Assembly (NCBI GenBank): GCA_905116865.2
Contig: CAJHNH020002557.1
Span: forward strand, 129,501 to 193,500
Direction of reading: 5' to 3'
Source of the DNA: Candidula unifasciata
Lineage: Eukaryota > Mollusca > Gastropoda > Stylommatophora > Geomitridae
Length of the DNA stretch: 64,000 nucleotides
Notes under the pieces: generated by a model
Database searches by the model: none
What the model saw: the letters and a program-made list of their open reading frames with translations, nothing else
Told to the model about the DNA's origin: nothing
Shown here: positions 47,501-55,857 of the stretch, piece by piece
Position numbering within the stretch: the stretch's first letter is position 1
How the letters are laid out: each line of letters begins with the position of its first letter
Translations under genes and position numbers: made by a program

Positions 47501-50500
47501 TCTCTTCACAACTGAAACTTTGACTCTTGCCAGCTCCCCAACCTCACCCCACACTCTGTGCTCATCTTCATGCTGGTCAATCTCTGCCCCCCCCCCCTTT
47601 TTTTTAAAGTAATCCACATTATTTCAATGAGCCGTGTTCTACTTGCAAAAAGCTGTGCTTGCAATTGCACTGCTCGTCTTCTAGGGGTTGATTTGTGTCT
47701 AGTGGACGATATGACTCACATTCTTAAGATGACACAACTGTGACAAGCCGGCACCGACTTAAGATGACATAACTGTGACAAGCCGGCACCGACTTAAGAT
47801 GACATAACTGTGACAAGCCGGCACCGACTTAAGATGACATAACTGTGACAAGCCGGCACCGACTTCAAAGTATGATACAGTTTATTGACATCTCATCACT
47901 TACATATATTACAACAGCTTTCACGCAACACATTGTTCAGACGCTAACATGCTGACTTCTCATACATTCATCAACCAGAGTTTTGGCGTCTTCATTCCAC
48001 ATGGCCGCATAGATGGGTCTGGTCATTGCATCAAGCTTCACACAACTTGGCTTGGCTTGAACCCAAAGAAAACGGCCACAGGTCGCCACGTGGAACCCAC
48101 AGTATTATTGTTAGCTTGGGGCTTTCCCCCCAATCCGGGTGAAAATATCCCCCATTACAATTATAAAGAAATATTCTCCATATTCCCAAACTGTTTTTTT
48201 TTATATTATTTTCTATTTTGACTGAACATTGTAGCAACATTATCATCACGTACCATGCCGGTAAGCATACTGTCATGTTTTGCCATCTCATACGATCACT
48301 AGAATGTTTTTGTCTAGATCCATCCATTTAGCTAGGCCATCCATGTACTTATCTCTCTGCCTTCATCTTGCTCCCTTTCCATCAATATTTCCAGTTGTTA
48401 CCAAATTCTTGAGTCGATTTCTTCTCATAACATATCCAAACAAAACACTGTCTATGTTTAATTGTTCTAACAAGTTTCCGACTTTGTCTCGGTTGGAACT
48501 GCTTCCTTTTGTTTCTATATCCTTCCATGATATTCTTTGCATTCTTCTTAGAAACCACGTCTCTCCTGCAAGTAAATGTTTTTCAGTTTTACTAACTGTC
48601 CATGTTTCACACGCATATAACAATATAGGTTCTTCATAGCACATCAACACTGTCTCATTAGTGAGAATCTTTTGCATCTGACTACAGGCCACAATTGTTG
48701 CTCTAATTTCTGCAAGGCATCTTGCATCAGATTTTATCATTGTTCCTAGGAAGCTGTACCTATTAAGTTGCTTATGAATATTGCCACCTGCATGTATTTC
48801 ACACTCTGGCTATTTATTCTTGTCGATGGTCATAATTTTTGCTTTTCTTAAAATATAATTCCAAGCCTAGTTTTTCACTGTCAACTATAACTGCATCCAA
48901 TAAACACTGTAGATCTTCTTCATTGTCTGCAATTAGCACTTCTTCTTCTTCCTCTTTGTGTTCACCGGCTGTAAACCCGGGCGGAAAGTTCTGGTTGTTC
49001 ATCCACTTCTGGACTGCAGTCCTCCTATTCCAGAACCTGAGTGTTGTGTGTGCATCCATTTGACAGATATGACTAATTTGTATGCAGACTTTTGGTTCCT
49101 TGCCTCCTTGCAGATGCACTCTGACTTTGAAGAAGCTCCCAATTTGTCGACTCTTACGACATACTTTTGGGTAGGCAGTGGGTCTATTCTTGTTTTCCCC
49201 CCCTATAATAGAGTCCCAGAACCCATACAGGGATGAAATTAACACTGTATCATCTGCTTGTCTTATTCTGTTGATGTCACATCCTCCCCTGTTTTCCCCC
49301 CATATCTTTCAGATATCGCATATTTTCACTGCAGGAATACACAAGAAGTAATCACTTCACTTATGCTGTTCACATGAGTCACCCTACAATTTCCAGGTAT
49401 TTAAATAATTCGGAAGTATTTTTTTTCTTCTTTTACTTACGAAAGCAGACATTTTTTTCAGAAAGAATGTAAAAGAGTTACAAAAGCAAGATTTGCTATG
49501 TGCATACAAACAGGTACAAGAAACAGGCCCTTCCAATGTCGATGTCAGATCACATATTTGATTCTAGGTATATTTATATTTGTATGGATCAATCGAACAA
49601 TGTTTTGTTTCAATGAAAAATGATCCACTCTTTTACAATCTATGGATTTTTGTTTTTAAAACTTATGCACTTTTGTAACTGATAGATTTTTCAGCGAAAA
49701 ATTATCCACATATGTACATCTGATTAATGTCTTGTTTCAATGCAAAATAAAACATTCTTCTGCACTCAAAGAATGTATTGTTTCATTTAAAAATGATGCA
49801 TTTTTTTGCACATGATGAATGTTTGGCACTCTTCCGAATACCAGTCCCAAATTATTCACTGCGAAAAACATCCCCTGAGAGCCTCAAGAGGTTATGTAGT
49901 AAAAACATTTAGGTCATCATCATCATCAGTTTCCTCTTTTGCCATTGCTCAATGGATGGCAATGTTTAGACGTTAAGCTAAGCGCCATGAGGAAGAATAG
50001 TTTTTGATGCATGGAGCATTGTGGAGGGGGAACAGATTGAGTTTAATCCATTGTTTGAGCGTCGTGGGGAGGAGTGTTTTTTGATCCATTTTTCACATTA
50101 CCAGTGACTTGCGTTGTGGGTTCTTCTTCTGCGTTCATCATGTAATTGCATTGTGTCGGTTTACAGCATGGCTGCGATATTTGCACCTTTCGGCTAACAC
50201 ATCCGACTTCTGCGGGCATTTGTTGACCGGGGTAGCCTTCCCGGTTGCTTTGTGGGTTCCAGGGCCACATGTTTGAGTGGTGGGGATTGAACAGACAGAT
50301 GACAAAACAGATGTGGTCAGTACCCTGTGGGGAAAAGCAACAGCGTCAGTAGAGAAACAAGATTATTATGGCCTGGAGAGAATGAGGCACCTGGGTGTAA
50401 CCAGAGGGTCTGGCCAGCTCACTACACACAAAGGCAAGACCGATATATACACAGATTACCACTGGTACCATTAGTACTGGAACTCTGTGCTGGCTACTGA

Positions 50501-52112
50501 AGATTAGGACGGAGCATGCATATGAATGCCCCAAGTGCTGTGATGTCATTTCTTGACTCCTCAACACAACTCAATCAGGCTTCATCCATCAAAAAATTCA
50601 CATTTTTTACGTTGGTCATGTTTGGGCTATCTTCCGAAAAACGGTCCCAAATTATCAAAGCCGAAAATATACCCTAACAGGGCCTCAGTCACATGTAAAT
50701 TGTGGGCTTCTGCCACCGCTGAGACTATCTCCCCCACCGCTATGCGTGGAGTGAAGCTAAACTGGATGGCTGGGACTCACATCTGGATCTCTAACATCAC
50801 TTGGGAAAATATCTTTATTATATGATGTGAAATTAACTAAAACTATTTTTGGCTCTACTTTGAACGGCGCCCTAAAATGGCGGCCGTAATATGATGCCAC
50901 ATTCTGGCCATAAAATATCCAAAAATATCCGAACGGTGTTCATGCGTATCTAAAATACGGACTTTCTGCCAAGGGACAAATCGCGGCAAAACTAGGATTT
51001 CTTGACAATCAATATCAACATTGCACACGGTAGTAGCAGACGATAAATACCGACCGTTGACAATTTCAAGCGTTTCTGCAGACGACGATACTAGCAGACG
51101 ATATTAGCGACCATTGACCACATTTTGAGACATCACAGACGATGAAAGCCGATTAGCAATGCTGTGTTCTTCCGATGGGAGGATTTAGCAGCGGTAGATG
51201 TCAGACTTGTCGGCATGCGCCAAACGCGATTAAACTCATCGCCGAGCGTATCCCCCGGCGCGGATGGGGGGGGGGGGGGCTAAACTAGGTGCCTGGGACT
51301 CACGAGTAAAGTAACTGGAGGAAGTTGCAAGAGATACAGTAGCTGCTACTCGTGAGTACCAGCCATCTAGTTTAGTCCCCATCCACGCCGCGCGTAGCAG
51401 CGCGCGGATATAGTCGATATAGTCGGCGGTGTGGCACACTCGCAAAAGCAGGTCCGCAAGTAACATATCGCTGAGACCCTGTTAGAGCATTTGTTTCGTT
51501 ATACGGAGCCGGCACATATATTTTTAATATAACTGAGCCGCATTCGGATATTTTTTTTATATTTTATGGCCAGAATGTGGCCATTTTGGCTCTCTTTCGA
51601 AGGGCATCATATTACGGCCGCCATTTTGGGCGCCGTTGAAAGTAGAGCCCTATTTTTGTTATATTAATATTCGTTTTTAATTTCCTTCAGATGGTTGATG
51701 ATGCATTGTTTTGGTATTTTGAGGTTTTTACTTTTACTTTTACATATAATATACAATGTACTACTTGTAGATTAAAAGTTTATGTTTATGAATGTTATTG
51801 CTATAAAAACGTGTGTTTCAGTGATAGAAGGGGATAAACTGTCAGCTATCTCCCATAAACGAGAAATGCCCAAGCAAAGCTCCCATACTAAAAATAATTA
51901 AGTTAGTGAACCGATCCGATCAAAATCAATGATCCACACAGCCCTTTGTCACTTGTAGGTGCGATCTGCAACCTATCATCGCGGACTATCTGACTAGACT
52001 ATCAGACAACCTTTTACTTTCGGCACATTTTCACAACAATCATCACCGGTTGAACATTACACCCCAAACATACATCTAACTCAGCACTTACCACCTGACT
52101 GGAGGTGCTCAT
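35396..52112 (-). CDS. GTF2A1: Transcription initiation factor IIA alpha/beta precursor gene (9 coding exons, complete)
   Basis: Join of 52112-52092, 47347-47246, 45774-45642, 43823-43777, 42271-42157, 39453-39179, 37641-37504, 36349-36260 and 35503-35396; 1029 nt, 342 residues plus TAA. TFIIA binds and stabilises TBP on TATA promoters in the nucleus. Domains: N-terminal helical domain TKLYRTVVDDV..EAFLDEGVDEQILQELKQ (residues ~8-50), a Gln-rich spacer, an acidic D/E run (exon 7), and a C-terminal beta-barrel part with VVVCQYDK, NKWKFHLKDGIMNLNGRDYV and terminal GDAEW, nearly identical to animal TFIIA. The taspase1-type site QIDG-LAD is kept, so the product is probably cut into alpha and beta. 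Slightly shorter than the human 376-residue protein. Intron arrays duplicate the donors of exons 7 and 8. Confidence 0.97.
35585..35930. repeat. 46-bp minisatellite, about 7 copies (GTF2A1 intron 8)
   Basis: Unit GACCTTGTAGTCTTGTACTT... ending AGAGGGAAATAA. Directly followed by the 45-bp donor-containing array. Confidence 0.95.
35931..36259. repeat. 45-bp array copying the GTF2A1 exon 8 donor, about 7 copies
   Basis: Each unit matches CTTACCTTGTCATACTGACA followed by GTACTAAAGGCAGACAC; the first part is the complement of exon 8's last 12 nt plus its GTAAGT donor. Units nearest the exon are closest in sequence (perfect at 36206-36222); distal ones have decayed donors (GTAATT, AGTATT). Confidence 0.93.
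36260..36349 (-). CDS. GTF2A1: GTF2A1 coding exon 8
   Basis: Acceptor TGTTGCAG; DPLNSDDDVSEEDPSELF then DTENVVVCQYDK, the first strands of the C-terminal domain. Donor GTAAGT, phase 0. Its last 12 nt plus the donor are copied in the adjacent 45-bp array. Confidence 0.97.
36510..36785 (-). mobile_element. SINE-A copy
   Basis: CATCAGCTGTAAACTCCAGC, ATGCAGACTGTTAGTTGCTT, GCAGATGCACTCCGACTTTG and GTTAGGGAAGCAGTGGATCC. Confidence 0.82.
36830..37503. repeat. 38-bp array copying the GTF2A1 exon 7 donor, about 17 copies
   Basis: Unit AGCATACAACAATTACCTCA plus CAAACATCSATTCTGTCT. On the coding strand every unit but one or two reads GAGGTAATTG, identical to the true exon 7 donor at 37504/37503. Two units lack ATTCTGTC. 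Confidence 0.95.
37504..37641 (-). CDS. GTF2A1: GTF2A1 coding exon 7 (cleavage site and acidic run)
   Basis: 46 codons. Starts GVHHNLIQIDGLADTSS; QIDG followed by D three residues later fits the taspase1 consensus (Q-[FILV]-D|G-x-x-D). The rest is almost all D/E. Donor GAG|GTAATTG, whose sequence is repeated about 17 times in the following intron. Confidence 0.95.
37830..38045 (+). mobile_element. RTE-like LINE 3' end
   Basis: Plus: FNPQGHRNKGRPKNTWRREL, KNEVRKMGKTWGELHAMAKD and TTWLELVEGLCS, the conserved C-terminus, with an AGAAGAAGAAGAA tail. Confidence 0.88.
38915..39075 (+). mobile_element. SINE fragment (gastropod-style tRNA SINE body)
   Basis: GGGAAGTAAAGGTGGCTGGC, GTCGACCACATCTCC and GGCCGATTGTATAAACATAT are related (in reverse) to 59690-59810. 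Confidence 0.55.
39179..39453 (-). CDS. GTF2A1: GTF2A1 coding exon 6 (Gln-rich)
   Basis: Acceptor ACTTGCAG; begins GNGQYITLSGIPSQQL and continues as a Gln/Leu-rich segment with a CAG/CTG-type coding repeat (39260-39300). Donor GTAAGT, phase 0. Repeat length may vary between individuals. Confidence 0.9.
39600..39990 (-). mobile_element. SINE-A copies (rearranged)
   Basis: 39635-39865 reverse (GACTGGTTGTAAACTCTGGC, CTTGCCTCTCAGGCAGATCC, CCACAATGGGGCCTCAGAAC) followed by a forward piece 39890-39975 (CCAGAACTTTCCATTCAGAG) and a GAAAAAAGAAA tail. Confidence 0.7.
40003..40242. repeat. 36-bp minisatellite, about 6.5 copies
   Basis: Unit TTAGTTGCATGGCCTTTATA plus CAATGTTAAAACCAGG; 12 codons per unit on the minus strand. 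Confidence 0.95.
40300..40560 (-). mobile_element. LINE-like 3' fragment
   Basis: GTGCCGTCTCCACAGTGAAG at the left matches 29305; the rest (GTATCGTTGTCCACCTCTTG, ATTTGCCTTTCCCTCC) is the complement of a R/K-rich C-terminal coding tail. Confidence 0.6.
40985..41290 (+). mobile_element. SINE-A copy
   Basis: GTGGGTTTCGGGGCCCTATT, AGAGTCGACATATTGGGGGC, GCATCTGCCAGAGAGGCAAG, then a short duplication of AGAAGTGGATGAACAATCAG and a GAAGAAGAAACGA tail. Confidence 0.87.
41400..41735 (-). mobile_element. RNase-H-type LINE fragment with 90-bp duplication
   Basis: Minus: NERADWLAGRATVQEKQLTR and PTFLSAAWRQ occur twice in frame (second copies 90 bp apart, 41511 and 41601). NERAD.LAG is the conserved RNase H C-terminal motif. 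Confidence 0.8.
42157..42271 (-). CDS. GTF2A1: GTF2A1 coding exon 5
   Basis: Acceptor TGATTTCAG; MSQAAATASMALPAGLFQQQ then NGQLQNITVQQT, donor GTATAT, phase 1. Typical TFIIA spacer composition. Confidence 0.87.
42604..42780 (+). mobile_element. Repeat family F, single arm
   Basis: TTGGAAGCCCCACCCTGGCT, GGTTTCTGGGACCTCTCC and GTGTGATGTCCTGGTGGGGT; same arm as at 26848-27020. Confidence 0.82.
43125..43320 (+). mobile_element. SINE-A copy, 5' truncated
   Basis: GCATCTGCCTGAGGAGAGGA, GCACACAAATAAGCCAGATC and GTTTACAGCTGGTGAATGC with a GGAAGGAAGGAAGA tail. Confidence 0.82.
43777..43823 (-). CDS. GTF2A1: GTF2A1 coding exon 4 (47 nt micro-exon)
   Basis: Acceptor CTGTAG and donor GTATCT bracket GILGQSSQHQGGTQYQ, Gln/Gly-rich like the TFIIA linker. 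Phase 1 in and 0 out agree with both neighbours. Confidence 0.75.
43890..44140 (+). mobile_element. SINE-A copy
   Basis: TGTGTGGGTTCCATGGCCCC, AATAGACCCCCTGTCTCTAA, GTGCATCTTCCTGAGAGGCA and TTCACAGCTGGTGAACACGA with a GGAAGAAGAA tail. About 70 bp upstream of GTF2A1 exon 4. Confidence 0.87.
44390..44640 (+). mobile_element. LINE 3' end (CxEC C-terminus)
   Basis: Nearly identical to 50285-50560: GAGAAACAAGATTATTATGG, CACCTGGGTGTAACCAGAGG and GGACGGAGCAAGCATGGG. Encodes LRWLLKMRTEQAWECLECCD and a stop. Confidence 0.8.
44650..45170 (-). mobile_element. LINE fragment (post-RT region)
   Basis: Minus 45171-44956: KQAKDFTYLGSIFCLLDGRR and INKEKQQICNKSNKLWGQ fit the F.YLGS...DG motif after the RT domain. 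44650-44900 has no recognised motif. Confidence 0.65.
45430..45630 (-). mobile_element. LINE-like 3' fragment
   Basis: Related to 31470-31640: CATGTCCATTGTAGAACGTC, GAAACTCTCGCCAGTTCTCC and TTGGTACCACGCCTTCTGC. It abuts GTF2A1 exon 3's weak donor. Confidence 0.5.
45642..45774 (-). CDS. GTF2A1: GTF2A1 coding exon 3
   Basis: Acceptor TTATTAG; LWETKLAASKALEPP completes the N-terminal domain. The end uses the weak donor GTTTGC after GAACAAG, chosen because phase 1 is needed to reach exon 4; the frame stays open beyond it. Confidence 0.82.
46010..46290 (-). mobile_element. SINE-A copy, diverged
   Basis: GGCTGTAAACTCCGGCCGAA, TGCAAACCGTTGGTTCTTCA and GCAGATGCACTCTGATTTTG. Confidence 0.8.
46755..46960. 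repeat. Interspersed repeat family C, partial
   Basis: GCAGCTCACAGTGTTGTACC, ATGCACTCAACTCAGTAGCC and GAACTATTATCCTTTCAG match 5700-5800 and 54470-54530. Confidence 0.6.
47246..47347 (-). CDS. GTF2A1: GTF2A1 coding exon 2
   Basis: Acceptor TTCCGCAG; 34 codons TKLYRTVVDDV..ELKQ, the core of the N-terminal four-helix-bundle domain. Donor GTACGG, phase 0. Confidence 0.96.
47480..47700 (-). mobile_element. LINE-like 3' fragment
   Basis: CAGGTCCTTTACAGAACGGC and CCAGCTCCCCAACCTCAC match the 28900 and 31490 fragments. Confidence 0.5.
47722..47868. repeat. 35-bp repeat, 4 copies (GTF2A1 intron 1)
   Basis: AAGATGACATAACTGTGACA plus AGCCGGCACCGACTT, almost identical units. Confidence 0.95.
48280..49310 (-). 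mobile_element. LINE RT/post-RT fragment interrupted by a SINE
   Basis: Minus order: NRIRQADDTVLI (RT motif with ADD) before the SINE, then LIADNEEDLQCLLDAVIVDS, EKLGLELYFKKSK, further on EEPILLYACETWTV, GETWFLRRMQRISWKDIETK and FGYVMRRNRLKNLVTTGNID. Frameshifts separate the pieces. Confidence 0.87.
48941..49236 (-). mobile_element. SINE-A copy, full-length, with target-site duplication
   Basis: Inserted in the LINE RT frame and flanked by AATTAGCACT (48931-48940) and AATTAACACT (49237-49246), a 10-bp duplication with one change. It defines the family at about 296 bp with a GAGGAAGAAGAAGA 3' tail. Confidence 0.9.
49310..49980. other. AT-rich intron sequence, nothing recognised
   Basis: Repeated weak motifs (TGATCCACTCTTT, TTATCCACATATG, TGATGCATTTTTT) suggest a very old tandem duplication; no coding or mobile-element signal. 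Confidence 0.35.
50285..50560 (+). mobile_element. LINE 3' end (CxxC C-terminus)
   Basis: Near-duplicate of 44390-44640, ending ACGGAGCATGCATATGAATG, CCCCAAGTGCTGTGATGTC. Confidence 0.8.
50851..51649. mobile_element. Foldback/MULE-like element with long terminal inverted repeats
   Basis: Ends GGCTCTACTTTGAACGGCGC (left) and, by complement, GGCTCTACTTTCAACGGCGC (right); the inverted repeat runs about 49 bp with few changes, then further with a small insertion. Flanked by CTATTTTT(G) on both sides (50843-50850, 51650-51657), an 8-9 bp target duplication. An inner palindrome lies at 51279-51404. No transposase. Confidence 0.87.
51660..52091. other. GTF2A1 intron 1 start, nothing recognised
   Basis: AT-rich, no repeat or ORF of note. 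Exon 1 follows at 52092. Confidence 0.4.
52092..52112 (-). CDS. GTF2A1: GTF2A1 coding exon 1 (start codon)
   Basis: ATG at 52112-52110 encodes MSTSSQV before a GTAAGT donor; phase 0 joins to TKLYR. A short first coding exon is usual in this gene. The 5' UTR and start site upstream (52113-52260) are not resolved. Confidence 0.85.
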
Positions 52113-52407
52113 GGTGAAGGATTAAACAATCAAAGAACAGAAAACATGAGTCTGGGGTTGGAGCAACCCGCTGTAGCGATCCGGTCGTCTTCAATTTATA
52201 GCTTCTGTCACTTCGACAATACTCTCTAGAGGGGTCTACCTATTGCTGGCTCCCGGACTAATATGGCTGGCCTCGCGACAACACGCGAGATCTAAAATCG
52301 AAAGTAGCATTTTGTACTTCCGCTTTAGGATTTTTTTTTAATTGAGTGATGCATGTTGAACGTGGTTGACTTTTTAAAAAATTTCTATTCAAAGGAATTG
52401 GAATCGA

Positions 52408-52578
52408 CCCCACCAGGACCGCATAACGAGCAATAAACCCCATGTGACACAAAGTGCCACCATGCGGATGAGGATCACCATTGGAGAGGTCCCAGAAACC
52501 CCTTTCAGCCGTTAGACCATATTTAAGCCCTGGTTATATCCAGGGCCCCGGCAGAAGCCAGGGTAGGGCTTCAAATTT
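52408..52578 (-). mobile_element. Repeat family F, single arm
   Basis: CCCCACCAGGACCGCATAAC, GAGGTCCCAGAAACCCCTTT and GGTAGGGCTTCAAATT; reverse of 26848-27020. Confidence 0.82.
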
Positions 52579-52879
52579 AGAAACAAAATGCATCCCACAT
52601 GTCGGGATGTAGAATAACGCAATGCATTTGGTTGTTTTGCTTCCGCTTCTTCTTCTTCATCACTTCCTGCTTCTGTTCGTTGAAATAAAGTAAACGTTGA
52701 ACCTGAATAGTCTGCATGTGGCTCCATTATTCCTTTTAATAAAAGGCAACTCTGACTTCAAAATGTGCTAACCAAGTTTGTGTACTCTAGAGCCACCGCC
52801 TTTGAGACTCAGAGAAGTGAATAAGTCAAATAGGGTTCACGATGGGTTCAAGTAACCACTCCTGTAAAAAGCATAAACG

Positions 52880-53115
52880 TAATGGTAGCACATCTGTGGC
52901 TAAGTCGATGCGAACGCTTCGCTTCGTAATGCCGGGATGTCAGGTTCGATCCCAGCTGCGGGCAATGCGCCTTGCGTTGGTTTCGACAGTTGTATCAAGA
53001 AAGCCAGTAAGCAATGGCAAACTACGGGATGTAAATTGTCTAGAAAAACCACACAACGGCCAGGGGCTGTTAGGGTTGGTTCTGCAACGTCCTGTAAAGG
53101 ATACGCAACTAACTA
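52880..53115 (+). mobile_element. SINE-B, most complete copy (tRNA-derived)
   Basis: Head with CTGTGGCTAAGTCGATGCGA (A-box region) and GTCAGGTTCGATCCC (clear B-box), then the family body to GTAAAGGATACGCAACTAAC. The 30-bp array starts directly at its 3' end. Confidence 0.85.
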
Positions 53116-53124
53116 ATGGTAGCA

Positions 53125-53815
53125 CCAGATGTTGGGCAATGTAAACAACATACAGAAGATGTTAGGCAATGTAAACAATATACAGAAGATGTTAGGCAAT
53201 GTAAACAACATACAGAAGATGTTGGGCAATGTAAACAACATACAGAAGATGTTAGGCAATGTAAACAACATACAGAAGATGTTAGGCAATGTAAACAACA
53301 TACAGAAGATGTAAGGTAATGTAAACAACATACAGAAGATGTTAGGCAATGTAAACAACATACAGAAGATGTTAGGCAATGTAAACAACATACAGAAGAT
53401 GTTGGGCAATGTAAACAACATACAGAAGATGTTAGGCAATGTAAACAACATACAGAAGATGTTAAGCAATGTAAACAACATACAGAAGATGTTAGGCAAT
53501 GTAAACAACATACAGAAGATGTTAGGCAATGTAAACAACATACAGAAGATGTTAGGCAATATAAACAACATACAGAAGATGTTAGGCAATATAAACAACA
53601 TACAGAAGATGTTAGGCAATGTAAACAACATACAGAAGATGTTAAGCAATGTAAACACCATACAGAAGATGTTAGGCAATGTAAACAACATACAGAAGAT
53701 GTTAGGCAATGTAAACAACATACAGAAGATGTTAGGCAATATAAACAACATACAGAAGATGTTAGGCAATGTAAACAACATACAGAAGATGTAGGGTAAT
53801 GTCAACAACATATAG
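53125..53815. repeat. 30-bp minisatellite, about 23 copies
   Basis: GATGTTAGGCAATGTAAACA plus ACATACAGAA; exact 30-base period with single-base variants. Open in both strands, producing false ORFs of 151 and 232 codons. Starts where the SINE-B ends. Confidence 0.98.
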
Positions 53816-53899
53816 AGTAATCAACAACTATCACACCTTTCAGTCCATAAGTACTCAGTTCACCCCCCCCCCCCTCTCAGTAAATCCAGCAGCATGTAG

Positions 53900-54200
53900 C
53901 GGCTGACGACACCAATTCTATGTCGGTTTATTATTCTTCTTCGGCTTCCTGTGCAGTGATCTTGTATGGCCACACTCCTTTTCATTTGCTGTTCTTGCAG
54001 TCTGGTCATAGTTGCAGATTCACGGTCATCATTTGGTTGTCGCGAACTCCTTATTTCTTGTAGAGTATTCAGTTTATCGGCCTCGTCCATGCTTGTCAGC
54101 CCTTCACCGTAGCCTTACATGCGATCCTGTCAACTTGCTTATTTCCTTGCAGGTCTATGTGCCCTGGCACGAAAATGAAACTAAAGTTTGTCAGCCCCGA
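53900..54200 (-). mobile_element. RNase-H-type LINE fragment
   Basis: Minus: VPGHIDLQGNK, then frame-disrupted text equivalent to the 41400-41735 fragment, and NRHRIGVVSRYMLLDLLRGG, the region before the HLWxCPEC tail. Confidence 0.65.
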
Positions 54201-54379
54201 CCACCTCAGAGACTCCAACCATTGTCTTCAGACCCAGCCCATCTTTATCTTCCTGACGATACTCATTGAAATAAACATATATAGAGTCGCGTGGCACTGA
54301 AAGGGTTAACAATAGCGTGTTCTGAAAAAAAAAAATTTTTAATCAAAACTGTATTACGCTGTCGTACACTGCTTCCTGG

Positions 54380-54535
54380 ATCTGGTAATCTGGTAATCCT
54401 AGTTTCAGCTTCATAGCAAACGGGTCACCCCATAGTTCCTCCGCTCCTGTGCCAACGAAAAACACACGTAGCTCACAGTGTCATGCTATGCACTCAACTC
54501 AGAAGCTGGGCGACGAAACTATATCTATCTGGATG
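54380..54535. repeat. Interspersed repeat family C, internally deleted copy
   Basis: Joins TTTCAGCTTCATAGCAAACG and GTAGCTCACAGTGTCATGCT, which are about 240 bp further apart in the 5338 copy. Confidence 0.65.
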
Positions 54536-54539
54536 TTAA

Positions 54540-54900
54540 TCCAGCTGAATGCAATCTTGGGGGGAAAAGGGGATGGGGGTGTTTCCTTCTGGCCGCCTGA
54601 AACATCGATACGTCGTGATGTTGTAGAGTTTCTTGAATGTCATCTTTCCATCTTGTTCATAGGTCACCGATTGTTCGACGTCCCTATCCTCTTTGATCTG
54701 CCTTGTTTGGTTTGGCGTCCCAGTGCATTCTCTCTCATTTTGCACACCATTTTTTGTTGCGGTCTTTGTATGTACATTACAGAGTCTCTTGCCCATTGTC
54801 TGGTCTTCATTTTGATTTTATCTCTTCTGCTCGCTCCTGCAGCGTTTCTCCAGTATCTAATTTCCATGGTCAATAAAGTTTTGTTTGGGTTTGTTTTGAC
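54540..54900 (-). mobile_element. LINE C-terminal fragment
   Basis: Minus: IRYWRNAAGASRRDKIKMKT and QWARDSVMYIQRPQQKMV, similar to the CLKRAAGVSRKDRIRN region at 30150-30200. Confidence 0.65.
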
Positions 54901-55429
54901 TGAACGTCTCTGACATATGGTAGGAAGGAACTTTTAGTGAGCAAAATATCTTGAAGAATTTATTATGTATTAATGAGTTCATATAAAAATGGTAAAATAT
55001 GTATTCAAATGTGTTTCTCTTGATTAGTGGGGGCGAGTGCATCTATTCCCTGCCCCATGTGACCACAGAACACACACACAGGAAGAGGGGGGGGGGTTTG
55101 TCCTCAGTACTTCAGAAATATTCATGTCTTCACAAACTGACGTTAAAGTAGTTCAGGGAACAGAAGGGCGTAAGGTTACAAATCTGAACGAAATGGAATG
55201 ATTAAAGTAATTAAAAATTGTTATACGCGGAATAATTCAAGAATTGTATGGGGCAAAACTAACCAGGAAAAGAAACAAATAGATTGAGTAATTAATACGC
55301 AAATAGTGCGTTGCCATGTAGCAGTGCAATTGGGACATTCTCATAACCACTCTGTCACCATCTTCAGCAGACAATGGCGATAGTCGCTGAATGATTGTGT
55401 CCGTATTACACTTCCATGCTTTAATCGTG

Positions 55430-55705
55430 GGCAGCAACAAAATATACCTACTGCCTCCCTAACAATCATGTCGAACAAGTCGACTAATCAGGGGTGTTTC
55501 CTCCTAAGTCGAAGTGCATTTGCCCGAGGGACTGGGAAGGAACCAGTAGTCTGCATACAAATAAGCCAGATCTATAAAAGACGAATGCGCACACAACCTC
55601 AAGTTTTGGAACAAGAGCAAAGCCCAGAAATGGACACACGGCCAGAATTTTCCCCCAGAGTTTACAGCAGGTGAACGCAAAAGAAAAAAGAAGAAGCAAA
55701 CATAG
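55430..55705 (+). mobile_element. SINE-A copy
   Basis: AAGTCGACTAATCAGGGGTG, AGTCTGCATACAAATAAGCC and GTTTACAGCAGGTGAACGC with an AAGAAAAAAGAAGAAGC tail. Confidence 0.87.
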
Positions 55706-55807
55706 AAGAAGGAAGATAACTATCAGAGTTTTTCGAGAAAAATAACTGAGTAGTTGTGTCCCTTTAACAACATAGTTTTTGTGTGGTTTTTTTTTTATAG
55801 TCGTTTT

Positions 55808-55857
55808 ACAGGACAATCCCCATGCCTACGGTCTCGGGTTCGAGCCAGGGAATACAG
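55808..55857 (+). mobile_element. tRNA-like SINE scrap
   Basis: GGTCTCGGGTTCGAGCC is a good B-box; only about 50 bp remain before the hAT-like element. Confidence 0.45.

Noticed and set aside
53113..53811. 232-codon ORF with MLFTLPNIFC-type repeats, and the opposite 151-codon ORF
   Set aside because: Pure translation of a 30-bp tandem repeat; both strands open because 30 is divisible by three.
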